This document shows positions 41,327 to 49,601 of a stretch of DNA of 64,000 nucleotides, in pieces (position 1 is the stretch's first letter; each line of letters opens with the position of its first letter). A model generated the notes under the pieces. That model worked only from the letters and a program-made list of their open reading frames with translations, searched no databases and had not been told where the DNA came from. The translations under genes were made by a program, and so were the position numbers. This DNA comes from Mycobacterium interjectum (GTDB lineage: Bacteria > Actinomycetota > Actinomycetes > Mycobacteriales > Mycobacteriaceae), in the NCBI GenBank assembly GCA_002102225.1, contig LQPB01000090.1, positions 292,733-356,732 on the forward strand, written 5' to 3'.

Positions 41327-42366
41327 CGAACCCACAAGGCCCCCAGGGACCACCGAACGAGGGCCCGTCTACCTGGGCCCGTCCCGGCAACCATCCCTTC
41401 GGCCAGCCCCCGACCGAGCGGCCCACCGAGCGGATCGGCACTGGCGGCCCGGCCCAAGCCCCGCCGCCCGTCGCTCCCAGCCAGCAGACCGCCCAGACCG
41501 AGCAGTTGGGCGTCGCGAACCCCAACCCGCAGCGTGCGGGCTACGCCCCGCCGCCCATCCCGCCCGCGGGACCGACGGAAAAGCTGGCCGCCCCGAACGA
41601 AGAGCCGGCACCGGTGAAAAGAAAACGACGCTTCCTTCGCGACCCGCTGTCCATCCTCTTGATCTGCATCATCGTGTTCGCGCTGCTCATCGCGGCGCTG
41701 ATCGGGGGCGAGCTGTACGTCCGTCACGTGGCCGATACCAAGGTGGCCCAGGCGGTGGCGTGCGAGGTGAAGGACCAGGCCACCGCCTCCTTCGGCGTGA
41801 CGCCGCTGATGCTGTGGCAGCAGATGACCAAGCACTACACCAACATCTCGGTGCAGACCGCCGGCAACAACATCCGCGACGCCAAGGGCATGAAGCTCAA
41901 CCTCAACATCCGCGATGTCCGGCTGCAGTCGACAGCCAACTCGAAGGGCACCATCGGCTCGCTGGACGCCACCATCAGCTGGACCAGTGACGGCATCAAG
42001 CAGTCGGTGCAGAACGCGATCCCGGTGCTGGGTCCGTTCGTCACCAACAGCGTCACCACCCATCCGGCGGACGGCACGATCGAGCTGAAGGGCATGCTCG
42101 ACAACATCACGGCCAAGCCGGTGGTCTCCGGCAACGGGTTGGAGTTGCAGATCGTCAGCTTCAACGCGCTCGGCTTCACCATGCCGAAGGAGTCGGTGCA
42201 GTCGACGCTGAACGACTTCACCGCGAACTTCACCAAGAACTACCCGCTGGGCATCCACGCCGACAGCGTGCAGGTCACCGATACCGGTGTGACAAGCCAC
42301 TTTTCGACGCAGAACGCCAGCATCCCGAACGACAACAGCAACGACCCCTGCTTCGCCAACCTCTGA
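41323..42366 (+). CDS. Membrane-anchored DUF2993 protein (Rv0479c-like)
   Basis: 347 residues from GTG 41323 (GTGA overlap with upstream stop). Residues 1-105 are Pro/Gln-rich and disordered, ending in a basic stop-transfer patch (KRKRRFLRDP). One transmembrane helix follows (LSILLICIIVFALLIAALIGG, about 110-130). The external domain is DUF2993, a tubular lipid-binding-like (LmeA-type) fold: VADTKVAQAVACEVKDQ, KHYTNISVQTAGNNIRDAKGMKL. A disulfide may form between the Cys in VACEV and the C-terminal Cys in NDPCFANL. A role in envelope lipid handling is plausible from the fold. Confidence 0.85.
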   Translation: MTNPQGPQGPPNEGPSTWARPGNHPFGQPPTERPTERIGTGGPAQAPPPVAPSQQTAQTEQLGVANPNPQRAGYAPPPIPPAGPTEKLAAPNEEPAPVKRKRRFLRDPLSILLICIIVFALLIAALIGGELYVRHVADTKVAQAVACEVKDQATASFGVTPLMLWQQMTKHYTNISVQTAGNNIRDAKGMKLNLNIRDVRLQSTANSKGTIGSLDATISWTSDGIKQSVQNAIPVLGPFVTNSVTTHPADGTIELKGMLDNITAKPVVSGNGLELQIVSFNALGFTMPKESVQSTLNDFTANFTKNYPLGIHADSVQVTDTGVTSHFSTQNASIPNDNSNDPCFANL

Positions 42367-42387
42367 GCCCGGACGCGTCGGACGGCG

Positions 42388-43092
42388 CTAGCGGGCCTGG
42401 CTGAGCCCGTCGAGCACGGCACGGCTTCCCGATAGCCCGAGCCGGGTCGCGCCGGCGTCCACCATCGCAAGGGCGTCGGCGGCGGTGCGGATGCCGCCGC
42501 TGGCCTTGACACCCAGCCGCCCGCCGACGGCCTCGGCCATCAGGGCGACGGCCCGCACGGACGCCCCGCCCGCGGGGTGAAACCCGGTGGAAGTCTTGAC
42601 GAAGTCGGCACCGGCGTCCTCGGCGGCGCGGCATACGTCGGTGAGCGTGCGCGCGTCGGCCCGGTCCAGCAGCACCGCGGACTCCACGATGACTTTGAGC
42701 ACGGCCCGCGGCGCCGCGGCCCGCACCGCCTCGATGTCGGAGCGCACGGCCGGGATGTCGCCGGCCAGCGCGGCACCGATGTCGATGACCATGTCGACCT
42801 CGCCGGCGCCGCCCGCCACGGCCCGCGCGGCCTCGTGCGCCTTGATCTCCGACAGGTGCTTACCCGACGGGAAACCCACCACCGCCGCCACCGGCATCGG
42901 GGCATCGGCGGCCAGCGCGGCGAGCGCCTCCAGGGCGGCCGGCACCATCGACGGCGAGACGCACACCGCGTACACGCCCAGTTCGGTGGCCTCGGCGACC
43001 AGCGCCGCCACGTCGGCCCGGGTGGCCTCGGGTTTGAGCAGGGTGTGGTCGATCAGGGCCGCCAGCTGGGCCCGCGTGGGGTGGCCCGCCAT
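42388..43092 (-). CDS. deoC: Deoxyribose-phosphate aldolase
   Basis: 234 residues. Cleaves 2-deoxyribose-5-phosphate to glyceraldehyde-3-phosphate and acetaldehyde. Class I aldolase TIM barrel: IDHTLLKPEAT, VCVSPSMVP, VVGFPSGKH, the Schiff-base Lys166 in DFVKTSTGF, and GVKASGGIRTAADAL with the second lysine. The ATG shares one base with the upstream stop (TGATG), indicating coupling to the exported-protein gene. The acetaldehyde product could feed the aldehyde dehydrogenase elsewhere in the window. Confidence 0.95.
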   Translation of the reverse strand: MAGHPTRAQLAALIDHTLLKPEATRADVAALVAEATELGVYAVCVSPSMVPAALEALAALAADAPMPVAAVVGFPSGKHLSEIKAHEAARAVAGGAGEVDMVIDIGAALAGDIPAVRSDIEAVRAAAPRAVLKVIVESAVLLDRADARTLTDVCRAAEDAGADFVKTSTGFHPAGGASVRAVALMAEAVGGRLGVKASGGIRTAADALAMVDAGATRLGLSGSRAVLDGLSQAR

Positions 43093-43508
43093 CAGAACGC
43101 TTCTTCCGGGCCGCCGGGGTTGCATCCGGTGGCCACCATTTCCGCGTCGTCGACCACCGGGCGCCAGGGCTCCAGGTTCCAGCTGGTCTTGCCCGGTTGC
43201 GCCAGCTCGGCGAACTGCCAATGGCAGACGAACTGCGCGCGCATTCCGGCGGTGTCGGCGTCCGGCGACAGCGCGAGCACCTCGGACCAGGCCTCGTCCG
43301 CGTCCGCCGCGACGAAGGGCCGCCTGGCGGCCAGCCGTCCCGATGGGGTCGGAAAGACCCGCAGGCTGGGCAGGCCCCGCCAGTGCGCCCACTGGGTGTG
43401 GTCGATGAAAGGCGGCGCGGGGGTGGCGTCGGCACGAGCGGAAGTCGCCACCGCCAAGGGGGTCAGCAGGGCGACCGCCACCGCCGGCGCGGCCAGCAGG
43501 GCCCGCAT
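43092..43508 (-). CDS. Exported DUF2599-like protein (Rv0477-like)
   Basis: 138 residues. Sec signal peptide (LLAAPAVAVALLTPLAVATSARA, cleavage near residue 26), then a mature domain of about 110 residues with two cysteines (QFVCHWQFAE and VATGCNPGG) that could pair, and a conserved-looking WNLEPWRPVVDDAEMV. This matches the actinobacterial DUF2599 secreted proteins; no activity known to me. It sits four bases after the small membrane gene and overlaps deoC by one base. Confidence 0.82.
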   Translation of the reverse strand: MRALLAAPAVAVALLTPLAVATSARADATPAPPFIDHTQWAHWRGLPSLRVFPTPSGRLAARRPFVAADADEAWSEVLALSPDADTAGMRAQFVCHWQFAELAQPGKTSWNLEPWRPVVDDAEMVATGCNPGGPEEAF

Positions 43509-43512
43509 GCCG

Positions 43513-43800
43513 CTAGCGCGACTTACCCTGAATCTCCAGCAGTTTGGGCCGCACGTCGACCAGGTAGACCCCGGCCGCGCAGGCGGCGATCGCCATCCCG
43601 AGCACGCCGAAAACGAAACTCAGCAGCGATGTCAGCAGCACGGCCAAGCCGAGAATCACCAACCACACCGGCTTGGTCAGCTTGTCTGCGGCGGTATAGG
43701 CGTCGGGCCGCTGCAGCGCCGCGTGGACAAACGCGTACACCGCCGTCAGGGCGACGGCGATCTGCAGGGCGAACATGACGATGGTCACGGCGTGGGTCAC
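43513..43800 (-). CDS. Small membrane protein DUF2516-like (Rv0476-like)
   Basis: 95 residues from GTG 43800, preferred over ATG 43776 because a TACCCT box ends exactly six bases before it. Three hydrophobic segments: MFALQIAVALTAVYAFVHA, VWLVILGLAVLLTSLLSFVFG and GMAIAACAAGVYLVDV, ending in RPKLLEIQGKSR. The conserved central ALQRPDAYTAADKLTKP loop is characteristic of this actinobacterial family. Function unknown. First gene of a run with the exported protein and deoC. Confidence 0.82.
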   Translation of the reverse strand: MTHAVTIVMFALQIAVALTAVYAFVHAALQRPDAYTAADKLTKPVWLVILGLAVLLTSLLSFVFGVLGMAIAACAAGVYLVDVRPKLLEIQGKSR

Positions 43801-43806
43801 CCATCA

Positions 43807-43812
43807 AGGGTA
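43807..43812 (-). promoter_or_regulatory. -10 box deciding the GTG 43800 start
   Basis: TACCCT on the minus strand, six bases, GTG 43800; the same box and spacing as at ramB (54014). Confidence 0.62.
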
Positions 43813-43832
43813 TGCGGGCGGCCCGCAAAACG

Positions 43833-43924
43833 TCGACTCCGAGTCGCCCGCTGGTGTCGATCGCCGGCCCGGCAGAGCCGGGGCGCAGCGGGTCGGCACC
43901 ATATGGGGGGCGACTCGGAGTCGA
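43833..43924. repeat. Pair of 17-base inverted repeats, each itself palindromic
   Basis: Bases 43833-43849 and 43908-43924 are exact inverted copies (arm GGGCGACTCGGAGTCGA). Each arm also contains the hairpin CGACTC-G-GAGTCG. The 58 bases between are GC-rich with further partial complementarity. It lies between hbhA (3' end 43960) and the start of the small membrane gene (43800). It may act as a terminator for hbhA or be a short interspersed palindromic element. Confidence 0.85.
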
Positions 43925-43959
43925 GGGTCGTGGCACCGAGCATCGGCTCGGCGCACGAA

Positions 43960-44550
43960 TTACTTCTGGGTGACCTTCTTGGCGGACGCCTTCTTGGCCG
44001 GGGCCTTCTTGGCCGCCGCCTTCTTCACGGGCGCCTTCTTGGCCGGAGCCTTCTTGGCCGGGGCCTTCTTGGGCAGGTCGATGCCGACCAGCTTGGCCGC
44101 CCGCTCACCGACCGCGCGGGTCTGCGATGCGACGGTGCCGAGCGCCTCCTGGGTCAGCTCGACGGCCTGGTCCACGTAGCCCTCGGCGCGCGCGGAGGCG
44201 TCCTCGAAGGGGCGCTGGCTGCGCAGCCGCTCCAGGGCGGACTCGCCACGCTCGACCAGCTCGTTGTACCGGCTGGTCGCGGCCTCCAGGTAGCCCTCGG
44301 CGGCCTTGCGCAGCTCCTCGGAGGTGAACCGCTCGCGCAGCTCGGTGAACTGCTCGGGCAGGTCCTCCTGCAGCTTCGACAGGCGCGCGCGGCGCTCCTC
44401 GACCCGGCTGCGGGTCTCGGTGCGGGTCTCTTCGGCACGCTCGCGGATGTTGGCGATCAGCTCGTTGACGGTGGCCAGGGCCAGGTCGGCGGCGCCCAGC
44501 GCTGCCAGCAACGGGGCCCGCAGGTCCTCGACGTTCGGGTTTTCAGCCAT
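43960..44550 (-). CDS. hbhA: Heparin-binding hemagglutinin HBHA
   Basis: 196 residues from ATG 44550, with AAAGGA upstream. Surface adhesin that binds heparan sulfate on epithelial cells. N-terminal segment ALGAADLALATVNELIANIRERAEE, then a long coiled coil (TETRSRVEERRARLSKLQED... to about 160), then the Lys/Ala/Pro-rich heparin-binding tail with repeats of KKAPAKKAP and KKAAAKK, where lysine methylation occurs in M. tuberculosis. No signal peptide, as known for HBHA. The 337-base region upstream holds its promoter. Confidence 0.95.
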   Translation of the reverse strand: MAENPNVEDLRAPLLAALGAADLALATVNELIANIRERAEETRTETRSRVEERRARLSKLQEDLPEQFTELRERFTSEELRKAAEGYLEAATSRYNELVERGESALERLRSQRPFEDASARAEGYVDQAVELTQEALGTVASQTRAVGERAAKLVGIDLPKKAPAKKAPAKKAPVKKAAAKKAPAKKASAKKVTQK

Positions 44551-44887
44551 GGTGTTTCCTTTCATGATTTCTTTTGTTATCGGGGTTACTGATTGCTACT
44601 GATTGCTGTGTGGAAAGAAGGGGCAAGCGTCGGTGTCCTCGGGGTGGGTCGGAGAGGACTGGTCAAGACCCGCGTATTGACGTGGCACTCAACTTGCCGG
44701 GGAACCTCCTGATCGATCGGGTCGGCTGATCGAGTTCGCATCGCGGTCAGGCATCACCCAAGGTCCGGCCATCAAAACCCCTTCCCCTGGGTAACCAGGC
44801 GGCCCGGCAGATATACGTTCAGGCGGCCGCTGGCGCGATACGAAAGCCCTCCGTCGGCAGGCTGGCCGCCGACGCCGTGGCGGGCGA
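44551..44887. other. 337-base intergenic region upstream of hbhA
   Basis: No credible gene is seen. It contains the hbhA ribosome site, a perfect 10-base tandem repeat (44587-44606), and otherwise mixed sequence with a lower GC share than the flanking genes near its hbhA end. It is expected to hold the hbhA promoter; I cannot place it with confidence. Confidence 0.6.
44587..44606. repeat. Two tandem copies of a 10-base unit upstream of hbhA
   Basis: TACTGATTGC occurs twice without a gap (44587-44596, 44597-44606), about 40-55 bases upstream of the hbhA ATG, inside the probable 5' leader or core promoter. Confidence 0.9.
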
Positions 44888-45295
44888 TCACTCGTCGCTG
44901 TCGGATTCGCTCGGACACTCCTCGAAAATCGATTCGTTCTGCTGGGTGAATGACGCGTAGATCTCCAGCAGGATCTGCTTCTGCCGCTCGGTGATCGACG
45001 TGTCGGTGATGATCGCGTCGCGCACCTGACTTTTGTCGCTGGGCTCGAGGATCCCGGCCCGCACGTAGAGCACCTCGGCCGAAACCCGCAACGCCTTCGC
45101 GATCTGGCTCAGGACGTCGGCGGACGGCTTCCGCAATCCGCGCTCCACCTGGCTCAGGTAAGGGTTGCTGACACCCGACCGCTCGGCCAGTTGGCGCACC
45201 GAGACCTGCGCGTTCTCCCGCAGATCCCGGATGAAACTGCCGATGTCGGAAGCCGCGGTGGTCACCTTGGCGGAGAGCTTCTCCTCCGACGGCAT
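44888..45295 (-). CDS. XRE-family transcriptional regulator (Rv0474-like)
   Basis: 135 residues from ATG 45295 with GGGAG upstream. HTH_3 domain about 18-75: IRDLRENAQVSVRQLAERSGVSNPYLSQVERGLRKPSADVLSQIAKAL, where SNPYLSQVERG is the recognition helix. A helical C-terminal region follows (ITERQKQILLEIYASFTQQNE) with an acidic end and one Cys. The M. tuberculosis orthologue has been reported as a copper-responsive repressor; that role is not visible here. A 26-base palindrome at 45345-45370 lies 49 bases upstream and is the obvious operator candidate. Confidence 0.9.
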   Translation of the reverse strand: MPSEEKLSAKVTTAASDIGSFIRDLRENAQVSVRQLAERSGVSNPYLSQVERGLRKPSADVLSQIAKALRVSAEVLYVRAGILEPSDKSQVRDAIITDTSITERQKQILLEIYASFTQQNESIFEECPSESDSDE

Positions 45296-45344
45296 CGCGT
45301 ACTCCCTGGGTTGGGCCTCATCCTTACGCGACCAAGAGTACGGC

Positions 45345-45370
45345 CAAGTGCTTGCTATTGCAAGCACTTG
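45345..45370. promoter_or_regulatory. Perfect 11-base-pair palindrome upstream of XRE regulator
   Basis: CAAGTGCTTGC (45345-45355) and GCAAGCACTTG (45360-45370) are exact inverted copies separated by TATT. It sits in the 84-base gap between the DUF445 gene and the XRE gene, both on the minus strand. Its form and place fit an autoregulatory operator for a dimeric HTH protein. Confidence 0.75.
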
Positions 45371-45379
45371 TTAGCACCC

Positions 45380-46723
45380 CTAGAAAAGCAGCTGCGCGAC
45401 GGCGTAGATGATCAGCCCCGCCAGCGACCCCACGACGGTGCCGTTGATCCGGATGAACTGCAGGTCGCGCCCCACGTGCAGTTCGATGCGCCGGCTGGCC
45501 TCCTCGGCGTCCCAGCGCTCGATCGTGTCCGTGATGATCGCGGTGATTTCCACCCCGTACTGGGAGACCAGGTGCTGCGCGGCCCGCACGATCCAGTTGT
45601 CGACCTTGTCGCGCAGCTCGGCGTCGTCACGCAGCGACTCCCCGATCTGGACCACGGCGTCGGCGATACGCGTGCGCAGCGTGCTCGACGGGTCGTCGAC
45701 GCCCTCGAGCACCAGCCGCTTCAGCGTGCGCCACGCCGTCGCCGCGGCGTCGGCGATCTCGTCGCGCGCCATCAGCTGTTCCTTGACCGCCTCGGCGCGC
45801 GCGATCGTCTCCGCGTCGTTCTGCAGATCGTCGGCGAACTCGAACAGGAAGCGCGTCGCCGAACGGCGCAACTCGTGATCGGGATTGCGGCGCACCTTGT
45901 CGGTGAAATCCATCAGCTCGCGGTGGATTCGGTCCCCGACGAGATGGTCGATGAAGCGGGGCGACCAGCTCGGCGAGTCACGCTCGACCACCCGCTGGAT
46001 GACCTCCCCGGCGTTCAGCGACCACTGGAACGCCCGGTCGGCCAGCAGCTGGATCAGGGCCTCCTGGCGGTTCTCGGCCAGCAGGGTCGACAGCACCCGG
46101 CCCACCGGTGGACCCCATTGCGGTTCGGCGATCCGGCGCACGATCATCCGGTCGATCACCTGCTGGACGTCCTCGTCGCGCAGCAGCTCCACGAGCACCC
46201 GCAGCACCGTCGCCGTCTCGCTGGCCACCCGCGCGGCGTGCGCGGACTCCGAGAGCCACTTGCCGAGCCGGCTGGGCACCTGGGCGTCCCGCAGCTTGGT
46301 CTCGACGACCGCCGGCGACAGGAAATTCTCCCGCACGAAGGTGCCCAGGCCCTCGCCGAGCTGGTCTTTTTTGCGCTTGATGATCGCGGTGTGCGGAATC
46401 GGAATGCCCAGCGGGTGCTTGAACAGCGCGGTGACCGCGAACCAGTCGGCCAGCGCACCCACCATGCCGGCCTCCGCGGCGGCGCCGACGTAACCGACCC
46501 AGGCCGCCGTGGTGGCGTGGGCCTGCGCCCACCGGCAGGCGAGGAACAGGCCCGTCGCGCCCACCAGGAAACTCAGGGCGACCAATTTCATCCGGCGCAG
46601 CGCCACCCGCCGTTCGGCGTCGGCCTCCGGATCGGCCCCGGCGAAGGATTCGGCCAGGGACGGCCGCGCCGCCGACGGCGCGGCCGAGACCTCTCCCGGG
46701 TGTGAGGCTCTGTGTGCCACCAC
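45380..46723 (-). CDS. DUF445 membrane protein (Rv0473-like)
   Basis: 447 residues from GTG 46723. Two N-terminal hydrophobic segments (LVALSFLVGATGLFLA and AAWVGYVGAAAEAGMVGALADWFAVTALF), then a long helical region of paired repeats (RFIDHLVGDRIHRELMDFTDKV, DNWIVRAAQHLVSQYGVEI), then a C-terminal helix (VVGSLAGLIIYAVAQLLF). The GALADWFAVTALFKHPLG motif is the DUF445 signature. The hairpin-like topology with both ends in the membrane is typical; function unknown. Confidence 0.86.
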   Translation of the reverse strand: MVAHRASHPGEVSAAPSAARPSLAESFAGADPEADAERRVALRRMKLVALSFLVGATGLFLACRWAQAHATTAAWVGYVGAAAEAGMVGALADWFAVTALFKHPLGIPIPHTAIIKRKKDQLGEGLGTFVRENFLSPAVVETKLRDAQVPSRLGKWLSESAHAARVASETATVLRVLVELLRDEDVQQVIDRMIVRRIAEPQWGPPVGRVLSTLLAENRQEALIQLLADRAFQWSLNAGEVIQRVVERDSPSWSPRFIDHLVGDRIHRELMDFTDKVRRNPDHELRRSATRFLFEFADDLQNDAETIARAEAVKEQLMARDEIADAAATAWRTLKRLVLEGVDDPSSTLRTRIADAVVQIGESLRDDAELRDKVDNWIVRAAQHLVSQYGVEITAIITDTIERWDAEEASRRIELHVGRDLQFIRINGTVVGSLAGLIIYAVAQLLF

Positions 46724-46855
46724 ACCATCATGTATTGCCGCGCGCAGTTAGTGTTACTGCCCTGCTTGCGGACCTGCGCGTACGCGGCCCATGCGCCGAA
46801 ACCGGCCCCGCACGCCGTAGTATCGGGAGCGTCTGATGAGTGGGAAGCGGCGAGA

Positions 46856-47557
46856 GTGGCAGAGCGGATCCCGGCTGTGACCGTGAAGACGGATGGTCGC
46901 AAGCGACGCTGGCACCAACACAAGGTGGAGCGGCGCAACGAGCTGGTCGATGGCACGATCGTGGCGATCCGCCGGCACGGCCGCTTTTTGAGCATGGACG
47001 AAATCGCCGCGGAGATCGGCGTGTCCAAAACCGTGCTGTATCGCTACTTCGTCGACAAGAACGACCTGACGACCGCGGTGCTGATGCGTTTCGCGCAGTC
47101 GACGCTGATCCCGAACATGGCGGGCGCGCTGACCTCCAACCTGGACGGCTTCGACCTGACCCGCGAGATCATCCGCGTGTACGTCGAAACCGTCGCGGAC
47201 GAACCGGAGCCGTATCGCTTCGTGATGGCCAACAGCTCGCCGACCAAGAGCAAGGTGATCGCGGACTCGGAGCGAATCATCGCCCGCATGCTCGCGATGA
47301 TGCTGCGCCGCCGCATGCAGGAGGCCGGCATGGACACCGGGGGGGTGGAAACGTGGTCCTACATCATGGTCGGCGGCGTGCAGCTGGCCACCCACTCCTG
47401 GATCTCCGACCCGCGGATGAGCGCCGACGAGCTGATCGACTACCTGACCATGCTGAGCTGGAGCGCGATCTGCGGGATCGTCGAGGCGGGCGGGTCGCTG
47501 GAGAAGTTCCGTGGGCAGCCGCATCCCTCGCCGATCGTGCCGCCGCGAGAGCCATGA
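46856..47557 (+). CDS. TetR-family transcriptional regulator (Rv0472c-like)
   Basis: 233 residues from GTG 46856; the start is taken where similarity to the M. tuberculosis protein begins (VAERIPAVTVKTDGRKRRW). The DNA-binding domain spans about 20-75: VDGTIVAIRRHGRFLSMDEIAAEIGVSKTVLYRYFVDKNDL. A helical ligand domain follows. The gene is divergent from the DUF445 gene and 12 bases upstream of the prenyltransferase gene, and is followed by pcaA, so it may control envelope-lipid genes here. Effector unknown. Confidence 0.88.
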   Translation: MAERIPAVTVKTDGRKRRWHQHKVERRNELVDGTIVAIRRHGRFLSMDEIAAEIGVSKTVLYRYFVDKNDLTTAVLMRFAQSTLIPNMAGALTSNLDGFDLTREIIRVYVETVADEPEPYRFVMANSSPTKSKVIADSERIIARMLAMMLRRRMQEAGMDTGGVETWSYIMVGGVQLATHSWISDPRMSADELIDYLTMLSWSAICGIVEAGGSLEKFRGQPHPSPIVPPREP

Positions 47558-47569
47558 GGTGGGGCCCGG

Positions 47570-48580
47570 ATGCCTGACGTGAGCGTGGGCTCACGGCTGC
47601 GGTCGTGGGCCTACGCGCTGCGCACCACCAACCCGCCCCCGGACGGCCCGGTCGACGCCGTCACGCGGTGGCTGGTGGTCACCCGGGCGGCGGTGCTGCC
47701 GATGACCCTGGTCTCCGGCCTGGTCGCGGCGCTGCTGGCGGTCGGCAAACCCGGGCTGGACTGGCGCTGGCTGGTGCTGGCCGTGGTCGGCATCACGCTG
47801 GCGCACACCGCCAACAACCTGATGAACGACCTGTACGACACCCAGGTCGGCACCGACAGCGCCACCTACCCGCGCGCCCTGTACGCGCCCCACCCGGTGC
47901 TGTCCGGCCTCATCAGCCGCCGCACGCTGGGGCTGGCCATCCTGCTGGTCAACGTCGCCGATCTGGCGATTCTCGTCACGCTGACGTGGGCGCGCGGCTG
48001 GCCCGTCGCCGGCTTCGCCCTGGCCGGCTTCGCCCTCAGCGTGGCCTACACCGCGCCGCCGCTGCGGCTGAAGAAACGTGGCCTCGGCGAACCCGACGTC
48101 TTCGTCGTGTGGGGTCCGCTGATGGTCTGCGGCACCTACTACTCCGCGGTGGGCTGGGTGGGCTGGGATGTGGTGCTGGCCTCGCTGCCCTACGGCCTGT
48201 TGTGCACGACGGTGCTGATGGGCAAGCACATCGACAAGATCCCCTACGACGCACCGCTGGGCATCCGGACGCTGCCCGTGCTGCTCGGCGAGGCGCGCGC
48301 CCGGGCGGTCACGCTCGGCATGATGGTCGGCTTCTACGCGCTGGTGGCGGTGGCCGTCGCGGCGGGGGCGATGCCCTGGCCGGCGCTCGTCGTCGCGCTG
48401 GCGCTGCCCCGGCTGGCGAAGGTGTGGCCGTATTTCCGCCGACCGCGGCCAGACGAGCCGCCGCCGAAGTTTCCGGTGTGGCCGCTGTGGTACGCCGCGC
48501 TGGCGTGGGTGCACGTGCGCCAGGCGGGCGCGCTGCTGGTGGTGGGGCTGGCGGCGGGCGCCGTGTTGCGCGTGTTGTGA
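47570..48580 (+). CDS. UbiA-family prenyltransferase
   Basis: 336 residues with about eight or nine hydrophobic segments. The first Asp-rich motif is NNLMNDLYDTQVGTD (NxxxDxxxD, about 83-97), which binds prenyl diphosphate through magnesium. The second is weaker, DKIPYDAPLGIR (about 223-234). The family attaches isoprenoid chains to aromatic or sugar acceptors at the membrane (MenA, UbiA, DPPR synthase). Twelve bases after the TetR gene and upstream of pcaA. From memory, M. tuberculosis has only short hypothetical frames at this spot, so this may be an ancestral gene lost there. The acceptor is unknown. Confidence 0.86.
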   Translation: MPDVSVGSRLRSWAYALRTTNPPPDGPVDAVTRWLVVTRAAVLPMTLVSGLVAALLAVGKPGLDWRWLVLAVVGITLAHTANNLMNDLYDTQVGTDSATYPRALYAPHPVLSGLISRRTLGLAILLVNVADLAILVTLTWARGWPVAGFALAGFALSVAYTAPPLRLKKRGLGEPDVFVVWGPLMVCGTYYSAVGWVGWDVVLASLPYGLLCTTVLMGKHIDKIPYDAPLGIRTLPVLLGEARARAVTLGMMVGFYALVAVAVAAGAMPWPALVVALALPRLAKVWPYFRRPRPDEPPPKFPVWPLWYAALAWVHVRQAGALLVVGLAAGAVLRVL

Positions 48581-48723
48581 CCGGTATGTGACGTAGAGCC
48601 AACCGTTGAAATGCGACTCGGACAGCCTTAACGGCTAGCATGCAGGGGATGCATCGGGGGTGAACCGGGCGCTCGGGCGCGAAGGAAGCCTGGGACCCGA
48701 GATACAGAAAGGCTTAATTCCTC

Positions 48724-49587
48724 ATGTCTGTGCAGCTCACGCCGCATTTCGGGAACGTGCAAGCGCACTACGATCTTTCCGACGACTTCTTCCGGCTCTT
48801 CCTGGACCCCACCCAGACGTACAGCTGCGCCTACTTCGAGCGCGACGACATGACGCTTGAGGAAGCCCAGCTCGCCAAGATCGACCTGTCGCTGGGGAAG
48901 CTCGGGCTCGAGCCGGGAATGACGCTGCTCGACGTCGGCTGCGGCTGGGGCGCCACCATGCGCCGCGCCATCGAGAAGTACGACGTCAACGTCGTCGGCC
49001 TGACGCTGTCGGAGAACCAGGCCGACCACGTGCAGAAGATGTTCGACGAGATGGACACGAAGCGCTCGGCACGGGTGCTGCTGGAGGGCTGGGAGAAGTT
49101 CGACGAGCCGGTCGACCGCATCGTCTCGATCGGCGCCTTCGAACACTTCGGCCGCCAGCGCTGGGGCCACTTCTTCAAGATGGCCTACCGGGTGCTGCCG
49201 GCCGACGGCGTCATGATGCTGCACACCATCACACGGCCGACCTTCAAAGAGGCCAGGGCGCAGGGCAACCCGCTGACCCACGAGGTCGTTCACTTCACCC
49301 AGTTCATCCTGGCCGAGATCTTCCCGGGCGGCTGGCTGCCGACGATCCCGTCGGTCGAGGAGCACGCGGAGGAGGCCGGCTTCAAGCTCACGCGCATCCA
49401 GTCGCTGCGCCTCCACTACGCGAGGACCCTGGAAACGTGGGCCACCGCGCTGGAGGCCAACCGGGACCAGGCCGTCGCCATCCAGTCCCAAGAGGTCTAC
49501 GACCGCTACATGAAGTACCTGACCGGGTGCGCCAAGCTGTTCCGCCAGGGCTACACCGACGTCAACCAGTTCACGTGTGAGAAATAA
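48724..49587 (+). CDS. pcaA: Mycolic acid cyclopropane synthase PcaA
   Basis: 287 residues, identical in length to M. tuberculosis PcaA, with the diagnostic N-terminus SVQLTPHFGNVQAHYDLSDDFFRLFLDPTQ. It adds the proximal cis-cyclopropane to alpha-mycolates, needed for cording and persistence in M. tuberculosis. The SAM loop LLDVGCGWGATM, TYSCAYFERDDMTLEEAQ, GAFEHFGRQRWG and the C-terminal YDRYMKYLTGCAKLFRQGYTD are canonical. Its 3' end faces umaA with a 14-base gap. Confidence 0.95.
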   Translation: MSVQLTPHFGNVQAHYDLSDDFFRLFLDPTQTYSCAYFERDDMTLEEAQLAKIDLSLGKLGLEPGMTLLDVGCGWGATMRRAIEKYDVNVVGLTLSENQADHVQKMFDEMDTKRSARVLLEGWEKFDEPVDRIVSIGAFEHFGRQRWGHFFKMAYRVLPADGVMMLHTITRPTFKEARAQGNPLTHEVVHFTQFILAEIFPGGWLPTIPSVEEHAEEAGFKLTRIQSLRLHYARTLETWATALEANRDQAVAIQSQEVYDRYMKYLTGCAKLFRQGYTDVNQFTCEK

Positions 49588-49601
49588 CCGAACCTTGGGC
49601 G

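Noticed and set aside
44616..44720. Possible HspR HAIR element upstream of hbhA (ACTCAA half-site)
   Set aside because: Only one half-site is present; the CTTGAGT partner at the right spacing is missing.
46712..46855. Upstream extension of the TetR gene
   Set aside because: It overlaps the start of the divergent DUF445 gene, and orthologue similarity begins at GTG 46856.
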